Shown one piece after another: positions 17,986 to 26,213 of a DNA stretch of 64,000 bases. The notes under the pieces were generated by a model. It searched no databases and was not told where the DNA came from. It saw nothing but the letters and a program-made list of their open reading frames with translations. The DNA lies in NCBI GenBank assembly GCA_016219015.1, contig JACRCL010000017.1, forward strand, positions 1 through 64,000, given 5' to 3'. The position numbers and the translations under genes are program-made. Position 1 is the stretch's first letter. Each line of letters starts with the position of its first letter. This DNA comes from Deltaproteobacteria bacterium (GTDB lineage: Bacteria; Desulfobacterota; GWC2-55-46).

Positions 17986-18085
17986 CTCCCCGCAGCAAGC
18001 TGCGGGGAATCTTCGACACATAAGGAAAATTTCGATTCCGATTCGCTCGCTAAACCCCGCTGCAAGCAGCGGGGAATGCGCTCGC
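17986..18085. other. Paired REP-like hairpins upstream of the response regulator
   Basis: Two related stem-loops, CCCCGCAGCAAGCTGCGGGG (near 17990-18010) and CCCCGCTGCAAGCAGCGGGG (near 18056-18076), sit about 65 bp apart. Both lie in the 400-bp gene-free stretch 17907-18309. They resemble short REP-type palindromes; the rest of that stretch shows no gene. Confidence 0.55.
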
Positions 18086-18309
18086 TATGCGTGTTCAAGT
18101 TCTCTTGCTTCAGCATAATTGAACAATATTCAGTTAAAACTTTAAACCCATTCGATGGAGTACGACGGAGATGAAAGGCAAATCATGAAGTGTTTGCTGA
18201 AGAGGCTTGGGTTTTAAGAGGATTTTTAACTGATGTAATTATAGGCTTCAAAGCCGGGGATGTCAAGCTGTCCCGAAGTGCAGGTACAAATCCGAAAACA
18301 GGCGGATGG

Positions 18310-18762
18310 TCAGCCCTCTCCTCCTTCCTTTTCCTGGAAGATGAACGCGGCCACGGCCGCTACCACGATGGCGATGGAGATAGCGAGCGCGAGCGGGTCC
18401 TGCCCGCTCTGCCAGTCGACGAAGTGCTTGAGAAAGCCGATCGCGATAACGAGTATCACCAGCGGCAGGTCGCGGATAAGCGGCAGGTCTGTAAGGTCGG
18501 CCTCCTCAAGCGAAAACTCGTAAAGCATGCTAAGAGCGACTATGAAGAGCGCTGTGGGGATGAAATACGTGTAGAGGACCGAAAAAAGGGCCGTAAGGGC
18601 GATGCTGAAGCCGTCCGCGGCTATGGAGGAGTCGAAGCGGTAGAAGATCTCCGTAGTCCTGAACGTCCCCCAGATAAAGGCTGAAACCGACGCCGCAAGC
18701 GCCATCAGTATCGGCACTATGGCGATATAACGGCTTTTAGGGAAGACCTCGTTCAGGCTCAT
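18310..18762 (-). CDS. Hypothetical inner-membrane protein, four predicted helices
   Basis: A 150-residue protein with hydrophobic segments near residues 12-32, 52-80, 98-112 and 122-143. The topology and the charged EFSLEEADLTDLPLIRDLP loop recall the UPF0114/YqhA membrane family, whose role is unknown, but I see no decisive signature. The gene stands alone between the response regulator and the MFS transporter, 110 bp from the latter and on the same strand. The function is not assigned. Confidence 0.6.
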   Translation of the reverse strand: MSLNEVFPKSRYIAIVPILMALAASVSAFIWGTFRTTEIFYRFDSSIAADGFSIALTALFSVLYTYFIPTALFIVALSMLYEFSLEEADLTDLPLIRDLPLVILVIAIGFLKHFVDWQSGQDPLALAISIAIVVAAVAAFIFQEKEGGEG

Positions 18763-18872
18763 GCGGCTACCCCGAAAAATTGGTCTTTTGGCATCATTCT
18801 ATAAGGAAAGCGGCCTTTTGTCAACCCGTAAACCGCGTGCCGTTTTAATTAAAAAAACGCTGAATAAAAGAG

Positions 18873-20090
18873 TCAGGCACCGAAAGAAAGTCCCTTTAAC
18901 GACCTCATGGCGAAAAAAAACGCGCTCAGCCCCAGGAGGATGGACAGTAAAAAAACCGGCGCCGCTCCCGAGGCCGCGTAGAGCCCCGTGCCGATAAACG
19001 GCGCTATCGCCCCGCGCACCCCGCCGAGGGCGATGTTCGCCGCCATGTAGCGCGGCACCTCCTCCGGGGTGGCTATCTTCGTTATGACTATGTACCCGGC
19101 AAGCTCCACGGCCGCGGTCATGAAGCCCGCTACGCCCTGGGCCGCCCCAAGGACCAATATGTCCCTGCTCGACAGGTAGACCAGCGGCACGAGGCAGAAG
19201 GTGGCGAATATGCCGGCAAGCGTCAGCCCAATAGGCTTTTTATCTATAATATTCCCCCATAGGAAGAAACCTACGAGCCACATCCCGGAAAATACCGCCC
19301 CGTAGATGCCCGTGGCGAGGTTGGAGATATGAACCTCATCGACAAGCACCAGCGGATAGACCGGCAACGAGAGGAGAAGGCCCGTTTCAAAGAGCGAGTA
19401 GGCCAGGAGGAACCTTATAAATGCCCTGTCCTTGAAGGGGCTCGCGATGCGGGCGGCGATATTGAACGGCTCCCTGCGCCTTTTCTCCCCTCTTACCCTT
19501 ATGGAGCCGAACTGGAGCGCGGAGAGCACCCCGAAGACCGCCGCGAGCGGGAATATGTACCTGTAGTTCGAGGTGCCCTTCTCGAGCACCCAGCCCGCGA
19601 AGGCCGACGAGCCTATCCAGAAAAGCGCTATGCCCACCCGCACGTAGGACATGAGCCTGCCGCGGCACTCGTCCGGGTAGTTCGTCTTCATGATGGAGGC
19701 GTACGACGGGAACGGGATGGCGGTTATTATCATGTAGGCGAAGATGATTGCCGTGTACCACCCGGGGCTCGTGACGAAGAACATGCCTAAAAGGAGCGCC
19801 CTCCCGGCGACGCACGGCCAGACCACGTACCAGACCCTCCCCTTGCCGAAGACGTCCTCGGTCCAGAGGAGCGAAAAGGCGTTGGCCAGGTACGGGGCCG
19901 CGGCCAGGAGCGCTATCTGGAGGTCGGATGCGCCTATCTTCCTCCCGATTATCGCTATAAAGGGTATCAGCAGGCCCCCGAAAAGGCCGATGAGCGCCCC
20001 GGAGCGCAAGTCGTAGTGGAACGTGTGCCTGGCGCGGAGCGGAAGCTCTTTTATCCTCATACCGGGATTATAAGATAAGAAAGGCGCCAT
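18873..20090 (-). CDS. Major facilitator superfamily transporter
   Basis: A 405-residue polytopic membrane protein with about 12 hydrophobic segments in two halves and a central basic loop (GEKRRREPFNIAARI). Loop motifs such as YPDECRGRLMSYVR between helices 4 and 5 and NIIDKKPIGLTLAGI after helix 7 match MFS A-motif positions. Substrate is not predictable; it could be an efflux pump. It converges with nothing and is followed by the hypothetical membrane gene on the same strand. Confidence 0.85.
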   Translation of the reverse strand: MAPFLSYNPGMRIKELPLRARHTFHYDLRSGALIGLFGGLLIPFIAIIGRKIGASDLQIALLAAAPYLANAFSLLWTEDVFGKGRVWYVVWPCVAGRALLLGMFFVTSPGWYTAIIFAYMIITAIPFPSYASIMKTNYPDECRGRLMSYVRVGIALFWIGSSAFAGWVLEKGTSNYRYIFPLAAVFGVLSALQFGSIRVRGEKRRREPFNIAARIASPFKDRAFIRFLLAYSLFETGLLLSLPVYPLVLVDEVHISNLATGIYGAVFSGMWLVGFFLWGNIIDKKPIGLTLAGIFATFCLVPLVYLSSRDILVLGAAQGVAGFMTAAVELAGYIVITKIATPEEVPRYMAANIALGGVRGAIAPFIGTGLYAASGAAPVFLLSILLGLSAFFFAMRSLKGLSFGA

Positions 20091-20176
20091 TTAAAGGCCT
20101 AAGAGCCCGGCCACGGCGCTTTCCCCCGTAAACGGCTGATTTCAGGGCCGTTTGCGGGCGGGGATGGTTCCATCTC

Positions 20177-20204
20177 TTGACAACAATCCCATATGGGATA
20201 TAAT
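20177..20204 (+). promoter_or_regulatory. Consensus sigma-70 promoter with palindromic spacer
   Basis: TTGACA (20177-20182), 16-bp spacer, TATAAT (20199-20204): both hexamers are perfect. The spacer holds a 10-bp perfect palindrome CCCATATGGG (20188-20197), placed where a repressor could block RNA polymerase. It drives the thioredoxin-like gene at 20258. Confidence 0.8.
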
Positions 20205-20257
20205 GAAAACGAAATTCAATATCGACAAAAAGCGCCTTTTCAAACCGGAGGTGGGTT

Positions 20258-20878
20258 ATGGAATGGAAAAGGGACATCAAAGAGGCAATGAGGGAAGTGG
20301 CGGGCGGCACCAGGCTGGTGCTCGTCAATTTCTACGGGCAGGACGAAGGGTCTGTGAAGATGATAAACGAGACATTGAACGACGAAAAAGTAACAAGGCT
20401 GATAGAGCGCGAGACGGCGCCCGTGGCCTGCGATATCACCGAGAACGCCGACCTGGCGAAGGAATGGCGCGTGGACTGGACGCCGACATTCGTGCTGGCC
20501 GACGAGAACGGGCGTGAGCTTGAAAGGATGGTCGGGTACCTGCCCACGAGGGAGTTCATGGAGCAGCTTATCCTCTCCAAGGGGCTTGCCGCGTTCCACC
20601 TCGAAAGGTGCGAGGAGGCCGTCCAGGAGTTCGAAGAGCTGATCGAGAAATTCCCCGACTCCGAATTGAAGCCGGAGGCTGAGTACTACCTCGGAGCGGC
20701 GAAGTTCAAACTGACCGGCAACGCGGAGGATCTGGGCGACATCTGCCACACGCTCATGACCGAACACCCGGACAGCATCTGGACAAAGAGATGCTCGGTC
20801 TGGTCGCATGTCACCAGGCAGATGAAGCCGTTCTATAACTATTCGGGCGGCGGCTCTGCCGGGAGCGGTTTCTATTAA
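20258..20878 (+). CDS. Thioredoxin-fold protein with TPR-like tail, lacking CXXC
   Basis: A 206-residue protein. Residues about 1-110 follow the thioredoxin fold (LVLVNFYGQDEGSVKM, then WRVDWTPTFVLADENG with the cis-Pro of DWTPTF), but the active-site CXXC position reads DEGS, so it cannot be a dithiol oxidoreductase. Residues about 115-185 form TPR-like helices (AAFHLERCEEAVQEFEELI, DSELKPEAEYYLGAAKFKL). No signal peptide is seen. GGAGGTG 5 nt before the ATG is a strong ribosome-binding site, and with the consensus promoter suggests high expression. Possibly a chaperone-like or adaptor thioredoxin; the function is inferred only. Confidence 0.75.
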   Translation: MEWKRDIKEAMREVAGGTRLVLVNFYGQDEGSVKMINETLNDEKVTRLIERETAPVACDITENADLAKEWRVDWTPTFVLADENGRELERMVGYLPTREFMEQLILSKGLAAFHLERCEEAVQEFEELIEKFPDSELKPEAEYYLGAAKFKLTGNAEDLGDICHTLMTEHPDSIWTKRCSVWSHVTRQMKPFYNYSGGGSAGSGFY

Positions 20879-20895
20879 TCATGAACCTGCTTCAC

Positions 20896-20930
20896 AAAAA
20901 GCGGGCGCGTACCAGGCGCCCGCTTTTTGT
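20896..20930 (+). terminator. Rho-independent terminator after the thioredoxin-like gene
   Basis: AAAAAGCGGGCGC pairs with GCGCCCGCTTTTT around a 7-nt loop, starting 18 bp beyond the stop codon. Symmetric A and T runs would allow use in both directions. Confidence 0.9.
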
Positions 20931-21002
20931 CTTTGAGGCTCCCGGCGGCAAAGAGCAAGGGTCTTTCAATCCATCCTGTATTTTTCAGACCCAAAGTTGA
21001 TG

Positions 21003-21031
21003 TTGATTTCCGCGAGCCTTTGGAATAAAAT
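21003..21031 (+). promoter_or_regulatory. Putative promoter of the psiE-like gene
   Basis: TTGATT (21003-21008), 17-bp spacer, TAAAAT (21026-21031), 34 bp before the ATG. Only moderate matches to consensus. Confidence 0.45.
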
Positions 21032-21064
21032 CAGTCCTGCCGCAGCCCTGAATGAAAGGACCGT

Positions 21065-21532
21065 ATGGACAAACCCGGTCAAACAGAGCCCACCAGAAAA
21101 AGCGTAGTAATACCGTTCGTAAACAAGCTCCTCATCGTCGTAGACGACGTGATACTCGTCTGGGTCGCTCTCGGCATCATAGGAGTAGCCTTCCTCCTTA
21201 TGATGGAGGCGATAACCGACTTCATCTTCTACACCCAGCACTCCATCTCGCACATCATAAGCGACCTCATGTTCGTCCTTATCATCATGGAGCTCTTCAG
21301 GCAGGTCATGCGCCAGATAAACAGGCAGTCGTTCTCGCTCAACCCCTTCATATTCATAGGGGTGATAGCGAGCATAAGGGGCATGCTGTTGACGCAGATG
21401 CAGCTCGGCATGGGCGAGACGGACTGGGAGAGCGGGGTCGTAAAACTCGGCGTGCACGCGGGGATAGTCCTGGTGCTCGTGGCAAGCTACTTCATCTACT
21501 CCAAAGGCAGGCCCAAAGAGGACCAGGGCTGA
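21065..21532 (+). CDS. PsiE-family phosphate-starvation-inducible membrane protein
   Basis: A 155-residue protein with four predicted transmembrane helices (about residues 20-50, 62-80, 93-112 and 128-147). It has the PsiE-type core FYTQHSISHIISDLMFVLIIMEL followed by IASIRGMLL. In E. coli psiE is induced by phosphate starvation, but the biochemical role is unknown. No Pho box was recognised here. The gene stands alone, followed 14 bp later by a family-1 repeat. Confidence 0.8.
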   Translation: MDKPGQTEPTRKSVVIPFVNKLLIVVDDVILVWVALGIIGVAFLLMMEAITDFIFYTQHSISHIISDLMFVLIIMELFRQVMRQINRQSFSLNPFIFIGVIASIRGMLLTQMQLGMGETDWESGVVKLGVHAGIVLVLVASYFIYSKGRPKEDQG

Positions 21533-21545
21533 CCGGGACTGATTT

Positions 21546-21691
21546 AAGGCTGCCTCTAAAAATTAGGTATTTTTTCTGAGGTCAAGGAAGGGCGGAAATA
21601 AAAAGCGGAGCATATATGGTAATATGTGAGCATTTTTATTTTCGCCCTGACACAGAGATCAGGAAAAAGAACAATTTTTAGAGGTAGCCTT
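21546..21691. repeat. Family-1 palindromic element, copy C (best-preserved)
   Basis: About 146 bp, ends AAGGCTGCCTCTAAAAATT and AATTTTTAGAGGTAGCCTT. The left half (CTGAGGTCAAGGAAGGGCGG, AATAAAAAGCGGAGCATAT) aligns with the reverse complement of the right half throughout, giving a near-complete fold-back. It sits between the convergent psiE-like gene and the hypothetical gene, and its right end touches that gene's stop codon. Confidence 0.9.
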
Positions 21692-22037
21692 AACCCTTAA
21701 GCTCGTAGAATGCCCACTTGGCGCACTCGTAGTCGTCCTTGTAGCGGTAGAGTATATGGCATATCTCGCGCAGCAGCGTGTGCTTGAGGAAGGTCCAGTC
21801 GTCCTTTAGAAGCCCGGTCTGGTCCTCCTCGAACTGATAGAGCCACGCGAGTATCCACCCCCGCTCTTCTTCGGTTATAACCTTCTTAAGACATATCTTC
21901 TTCTGGATCTTGAAGCACTTCGTCACCCGGGCCTCCCCCCCGAAGTCATCGACCAGTTCGAGGCTGGCGGCAGGCAGACCGTGTTTCTGGAGCACCTCAT
22001 CGAGCCGGCCCCTGTAGGCCTCAACGTTCAGTTCCAT
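21690..22037 (-). CDS. Hypothetical protein (115 aa)
   Basis: A mainly helical, charged cytoplasmic protein with conserved-looking aromatic residues (GWILAWLYQFEEDQTGLL, ILYRYKDDYECAKWAFYEL). I do not recognise the family. The TAA stop (21690-21692) straddles the right boundary of repeat copy C, so insertion of the repeat may have trimmed or redefined the C-terminus. A terminator upstream separates it from the PilZ gene, so it should have its own promoter in the 70-bp interval. Confidence 0.6.
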   Translation of the reverse strand: MELNVEAYRGRLDEVLQKHGLPAASLELVDDFGGEARVTKCFKIQKKICLKKVITEEERGWILAWLYQFEEDQTGLLKDDWTFLKHTLLREICHILYRYKDDYECAKWAFYELKG

Positions 22038-22066
22038 TCTCCGTCCCCTGTTCTTTCGCCGTAATA

Positions 22067-22097
22067 AAAAAAGGGCCGGCGCGGCCGGCCCTTCCGG
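22067..22097 (-). terminator. Rho-independent terminator after the PilZ gene
   Basis: On the minus strand AAGGGCCGGC and GCCGGCCCTT form a perfect 10-bp stem followed by a run of T, 10 bp after the PilZ gene stop. Confidence 0.92.
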
Positions 22098-22106
22098 ACA
22101 ATCCGC

Positions 22107-22784
22107 CTAACCTTTCCTGCCTATGCTCAGGATGAGAGAGATGAACTTATCGAGCTTTGCCTTGACCTCTTCCGGCATCTTCTCGAACATCACTCCCACG
22201 ACTATTTTGTCGGGGTCCTTGCTTATGTTCCTTATCGTGCCCACGAGCGCTATCTTTTCCGCGGAGCCCGGGAACTGCGCCTTTATCTCCATCTTCTTGT
22301 TGACCTGTATGAGGTTGAAGAGGTACTCGTCTTTCGGCGGCGGCTTTATGGCGCACCTGCACCCTTCCTTGCTTATGTCGAGTATGACCATCTCTACGAG
22401 CTCGTTGCCGAACATGGTCACGGCGGGCAGTATGCACTCATGGCGCGAGGTGGTGACGACCTTCTGCTCAAGTATCGTTTTGGGGTAGGATATGAAGATC
22501 AGCTTCGACGGGGTCGATACTATATTAAGTATCTCCGCCTTGAAGCCGTAGACGACGCCCTTGTGCATGTAATTTACGTTCACGGCGCTTTCCCGCACGG
22601 TCTCGCTGCGGAAAGTGCCCATGAGGTCGTTCGGGGAAAGCTTGACGAGTATGAACCGCCCCTCGTCCATGCCCACGAGCAGGCTTTTTATCCTCAAGTT
22701 GAGCGACACTATCTCGACCAGAAGCTCGGAGCCGATGTTTATCGGGAAGTGCGCGGCCGGGGTGACCTCTCTTAAGTTCTCCAT
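22107..22784 (-). CDS. PilZ-domain protein (YcgR-like architecture)
   Basis: A 225-residue protein with an N-terminal YcgR-N-like beta domain (about 15-105; GSELLVEIVSLNLRIKSLLVG) and a C-terminal PilZ domain (about 110-215). In PilZ, c-di-GMP binds RxxxR and (D/N)xSxxG; here the second motif is intact (DISKEG) but the first reads RHECI, with the second Arg replaced. Binding may therefore be weakened or lost. Such proteins link c-di-GMP to flagella or exopolysaccharide; a GGDEF-EAL protein is encoded at 49894-51690. Monocistronic between a terminator and the MEDS gene. Confidence 0.82.
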   Translation of the reverse strand: MENLREVTPAAHFPINIGSELLVEIVSLNLRIKSLLVGMDEGRFILVKLSPNDLMGTFRSETVRESAVNVNYMHKGVVYGFKAEILNIVSTPSKLIFISYPKTILEQKVVTTSRHECILPAVTMFGNELVEMVILDISKEGCRCAIKPPPKDEYLFNLIQVNKKMEIKAQFPGSAEKIALVGTIRNISKDPDKIVVGVMFEKMPEEVKAKLDKFISLILSIGRKG

Positions 22785-22881
22785 CTGCCTTCCAGTTGCG
22801 TTTATTTCAGGCTAAAATACAATAAATGAACGTAAAAGTAAACCGGAAAGGTTAGGCGCAACCACGCCGGGCTTTAGACAG

Positions 22882-24111
22882 TTACGCGAAGTCCGGGTAG
22901 AGCTTCTTGGCGCACTCGTCGCAGAGGCTGTGCGAGAACCCGGCCTCGGAGTGCTGCTCGATATACTTTTCCATCTGCTTCCATGCCCCCTCTTTGTCCC
23001 GGATCCTCTTGCACGAGGCGCAGATGGGGAGTATCCCGCTCAATATCCTCACCTTTCTCAGGGCCTCCTGCAGCTCCATGTTCAGCTTTTTAAGCTCCTC
23101 CTCGGCCTCTTTCCTCTTTGTTATGTCCCGCCACACTGCGACGCCAGCCGTTATCTCCCCGTTCCTGTCCCTTATGGGCCCCGCGTTGCAAAGCACGGTC
23201 AGCCTCGTGCCGTCGGGGCGCTGGAGAACCCATTCCTCGTCGTTCACCGTCACTCCCTTCAGGATCGCCCTGCTTAACGGGAAGTCCTCGTTCCGCGGCT
23301 GCGTGCCGTCGGGAAGGGATATGGCCCACCTCTCTGCATGTTCTTCGAAAGTGATATTCTCAAGGGACTCGCCGGGCCTTCCGGCAAGCTCCCGCCCGAA
23401 CCTGCTTACCATCCTGATATTAATGTCCGGCGCCTCGGCTATCGTTATGCCTATGGGTATGTGCTCCATCAGGGCCTCTATGGTGCTGGCGCTCCTGTGG
23501 AGGGCCTGCAAGAGCCTCTTTCTTTCGGAGCTTTCGATTATCGCCCACCTTCCCTCCTTCCTCGCGATGGAGAATTGATGGTTGGAGATGACGTCTATCA
23601 TCTCGTTCGGGGTGCACTTTTCAAGCGAATACGAGCATAGGACTATCATGCGCATCTTTAGTATCAACGACTCGACGTCTTTTTCGTAGTTCTCGAAGGC
23701 GCCCCAATCCTTTCTCTCGAGCCAGAAGGTATTGCCGGTGGCTCTCATCCCCTCATACCCTTTCTTGAGCGCTCCGTCGAGCTTGGAGGCCCAGCCTTCA
23801 AGTACCGCCTTCGGGTCGAAGGAGCCTCCTTTTGTATACCAGTCGGAGTAGCTGAAGACCTCTATCTGCCCCCTGGCAAGATATTTATCGAATTCCGGAT
23901 AAGCGGCCCTGAACGCACTTTTTGCCTCCTCCACGCCAAGCGGGTCGGAGGTGACCCATACGCAAAACTCGTTTCCTTCGAGCCCGGCCTTGAAAAAGGG
24001 TATGAGGATATCGGTCAGATCTTCCCTGGTCCTATAGAAATGGCAGAAATGCGTCCCCCAGGGCACGTCGCCTATCAAGTCTATCCCTGTCCTCCTGAGC
24101 CTTGTTCCCAT
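22882..24111 (-). CDS. MEDS-PAS sensor protein with C-terminal Cys motif
   Basis: A roughly 410-residue protein. Residues about 10-200 form a MEDS (DcmR-type sensory) domain (GTHFCHFYRTREDLTDIL, FCVWVTSDPLGVEEAKSAF, MRATGNTFWL). A PAS domain with PAC-like end (AGVAVWRDITKRKEAEEEL) follows, then a coiled coil, and a short C-terminal module GILPICASCKRIRD and SLCDECAKKLYP with two CxxC pairs. That last module is common at the end of PAS sensors in Desulfobacterota and may bind metal. No kinase, GGDEF or DNA-binding output is present. The ATG at 24111 follows a G-rich ribosome-binding site; GTG two codons upstream is an alternative. Confidence 0.82.
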   Translation of the reverse strand: MGTRLRRTGIDLIGDVPWGTHFCHFYRTREDLTDILIPFFKAGLEGNEFCVWVTSDPLGVEEAKSAFRAAYPEFDKYLARGQIEVFSYSDWYTKGGSFDPKAVLEGWASKLDGALKKGYEGMRATGNTFWLERKDWGAFENYEKDVESLILKMRMIVLCSYSLEKCTPNEMIDVISNHQFSIARKEGRWAIIESSERKRLLQALHRSASTIEALMEHIPIGITIAEAPDINIRMVSRFGRELAGRPGESLENITFEEHAERWAISLPDGTQPRNEDFPLSRAILKGVTVNDEEWVLQRPDGTRLTVLCNAGPIRDRNGEITAGVAVWRDITKRKEAEEELKKLNMELQEALRKVRILSGILPICASCKRIRDKEGAWKQMEKYIEQHSEAGFSHSLCDECAKKLYPDFA

Positions 24112-24288
24112 AACCACCCCCCGTTGTCTTGGTACTGGAAAACCATGAAAATCAATCAGTTATATATTTATTATATAATCGGAAACCCGGGACTTCAAGG
24201 GGAGATGGGAGGTGTTTTTGAAATTTCTTCACACAATACACATGAGCCGGCCGGCGGCAAAACAAACCGGCAGCAGGAGAGGACCGTT

Positions 24289-25719
24289 TCAGGGCTGATC
24301 GAGCGAGCCGCTGTAAAAGACCTCGCACCTGCCGCCTTCTAACATCTCGAAAGGTTTTTTTGCGAGCGAGATTATCGGGCCCATGAGCGAACGCATGACG
24401 ATGTTCGGCTTGTCTATCCGGGGCTTTTTGAAGGGGCCTTCTATCTTCTGGCTGTACACGGCGCAGGAGTTCGCGTTCAGCACGGCGACGGTCACTCCCT
24501 CGAACCTGTCGCCGACGAAATCGAGCTTGCCCTTGAGGGCGATGCGGTTTTTATTTGTGGTGAAGGCCACGTCCTTTGCCCCGGCCACGCCCTTTTCGAC
24601 CTTCCAGTCGGAGACGAGCCTCCGTATCGCGCTCTTCCCTCCGAGGGATTCCTTGTAGATGCTCCCGAAGTCGTAGCCCTTCGCAAACAGCGCCCCCAGT
24701 GGGCCGGCCACGAAGAACGCGCCCACGTCGGCCAAGTTTATCTGCTGGCTCTTTTCGTACTTCTCCAGGACACGGTCGAGGTCGAACCCTTCGAAAACGA
24801 GGTCATGCCCCCGGAGCGAGACCTCCCCCTGCGACGTCCTCGTCATCTCTTCCGCGTTTCCGCCTTTCACCGCGAGGCGCAAACTCAGGTCCAGTTCGCC
24901 GCGCATCGTCTTTTTCTGCTTGAACGCCCCGAGCATCTCCTCGACGCGGAATTTCGATATTGTAAGACCGGCCGAGAACTCGGGGCCTTTACCAGTGACC
25001 GCGCCCTTGATGCTCCCCCTGCCGTCGCCGCCGAAGACCTTCATCGTCAAGGGGTCTGCCTCGAACTTCCCTCCAGCGGCTTTCATGACGACGCGGATAT
25101 CCGACACCCTCAACCCTTTCGCATTAACCTCATCGCACGACAGAACGCCGTCGAAGGAGAGGGAGCTTAAAAAATCCACCCCTCCGCCGGAAAGGTCCTT
25201 GACCGCAAGGCCGCACCCGTCCGCCTCGGCCTTCCCGCCCGACCTTTCGTCGAGGTATTGGACATGCCCGCCTTTTACGGCGATACTCTCCATCTTGAAT
25301 CTCGCGGGGCGTTCCCTGGGGGCAGGTTTCTTCTCAGGCGTCTCGAAGTTGAAGCGGCCTTTACGGTCCCTGGTTATAAAGAGACTGGGGTTTACGACCA
25401 CGACCCGGTCTATCATCACCTCTCGCCTCAGAAGGGGCAGCAGCATTATTTCCACGGCAGCCTTTTTTACCGATACGATATCCGCGCCCCTGTTCCGTAT
25501 CAGCATATCCTCAAGGGAAACGCCCGCGCGTGGAGACAGCGTGAGCCTCATCTTGCCGTTGATGCGCACGTCCATCCCCGTTGCGCGGGAGGCGGCGGCT
25601 TCGATGCGGGGCTTGTACGGGTTTATGTCGAAGGTGAGGACGAAAACGGCCAGCGCAAGGACAAGGGCCGTGACCCCGGCCAGGAGGATAAGAAGGGCTT
25701 TTTTCATCTTCGAGTTCAT
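24289..25719 (-). CDS. AsmA-family protein
   Basis: A 476-residue protein with an N-terminal membrane anchor (LLILLAGVTALVLALAVFVL) and a long beta-rich periplasmic part. It carries the AsmA opening FDINPYKPRIEAAASRATG and the AsmA-2 C-terminal domain (LSLRLAVKGGNAEEMTRTSQGEVSLRGHDLVFEGFDLD in two adjoining pieces). AsmA-like proteins bridge inner and outer membranes and are linked to phospholipid transport. This indicates a diderm cell. It stands alone, 290 bp after the tRNA terminator. Confidence 0.88.
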   Translation of the reverse strand: MNSKMKKALLILLAGVTALVLALAVFVLTFDINPYKPRIEAAASRATGMDVRINGKMRLTLSPRAGVSLEDMLIRNRGADIVSVKKAAVEIMLLPLLRREVMIDRVVVVNPSLFITRDRKGRFNFETPEKKPAPRERPARFKMESIAVKGGHVQYLDERSGGKAEADGCGLAVKDLSGGGVDFLSSLSFDGVLSCDEVNAKGLRVSDIRVVMKAAGGKFEADPLTMKVFGGDGRGSIKGAVTGKGPEFSAGLTISKFRVEEMLGAFKQKKTMRGELDLSLRLAVKGGNAEEMTRTSQGEVSLRGHDLVFEGFDLDRVLEKYEKSQQINLADVGAFFVAGPLGALFAKGYDFGSIYKESLGGKSAIRRLVSDWKVEKGVAGAKDVAFTTNKNRIALKGKLDFVGDRFEGVTVAVLNANSCAVYSQKIEGPFKKPRIDKPNIVMRSLMGPIISLAKKPFEMLEGGRCEVFYSGSLDQP

Positions 25720-25852
25720 TCGTGCGGGTCACCCGGGGCGAGATGCCGCCTGCGTCCGGACAGGCTCAAGCCCTGATAATGGAGGATGGGTCGATCAAAA
25801 TAAAAATTATACCAGAATTCTGACCGGCTGACCGGACGGCGGCATGAAAATG

Positions 25853-25886
25853 AAAAATTCTCCGTCATAAATGACGGTGAATTTTG
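25853..25886. other. Stem-loop with A and T flanks
   Basis: AAAATTC and CCGTCA pair with TGACGG and GAATTTT around a short loop. It could be a bidirectional terminator, but it lies upstream of asmA and downstream of the tRNA terminator, so its role is unclear. Confidence 0.4.
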
Positions 25887-25963
25887 ATGGTACGGACGGT
25901 CATTTTTATTTGCCAGCCTTGACCCGCCGCTGAAGCGACGGGATTGCGGCTGTCATACCCATA

Positions 25964-25998
25964 CAAAAAGGACTGCGGCAAAAGCCGCAGCCCTTTTT
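25964..25998 (-). terminator. Rho-independent terminator after tRNA-Ala
   Basis: On the minus strand GGGCTGCGGC and GCCGCAGTCC form a stem with one mismatch, followed by TTTTT, immediately after the tRNA 3' end. Confidence 0.85.
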
Positions 25999-26005
25999 CA
26001 TTTAC

Positions 26006-26081
26006 TGGTGGAGGGTACCGGGATCGAACCGGTGGCCTGCTGATTGCGAACCAGCCGCTCTCCCATCTGAGCTAACCCCCC
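26006..26081 (-). tRNA. tRNA-Ala (anticodon CGC)
   Basis: Minus-strand 76-nt cloverleaf: acceptor GGGGGGT pairing with ACCCTCC, including the G3-U70 wobble that identifies alanine tRNAs. D arm AGCTCAGATGGGAGAGC, anticodon arm GCTGG-TTCGCAA-TCAGC with anticodon CGC (reads GCG), T arm ACCGG-TTCGATC-CCGGT, and encoded 3' CCA. It is a solitary tRNA gene with its own terminator. Confidence 0.95.
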
Positions 26082-26213
26082 GAATGCAATGACCTAACCA
26101 GTGATTATTATCAAAAAATCCGGCAAACCGCAAGCGATTAATTTGGGGAAAGGCGGATATGAAGAAAGTGGAGGGGTCTGCGGCGGCGGGGGCTGCACGC
26201 GCATTCCGCGCGC

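Noticed and set aside
18180-18309. Possible riboswitch-like sequence before the hypothetical membrane gene region
   Set aside because: It lies downstream, not upstream, of genes on the relevant strand, and no known riboswitch core motif could be recognised.
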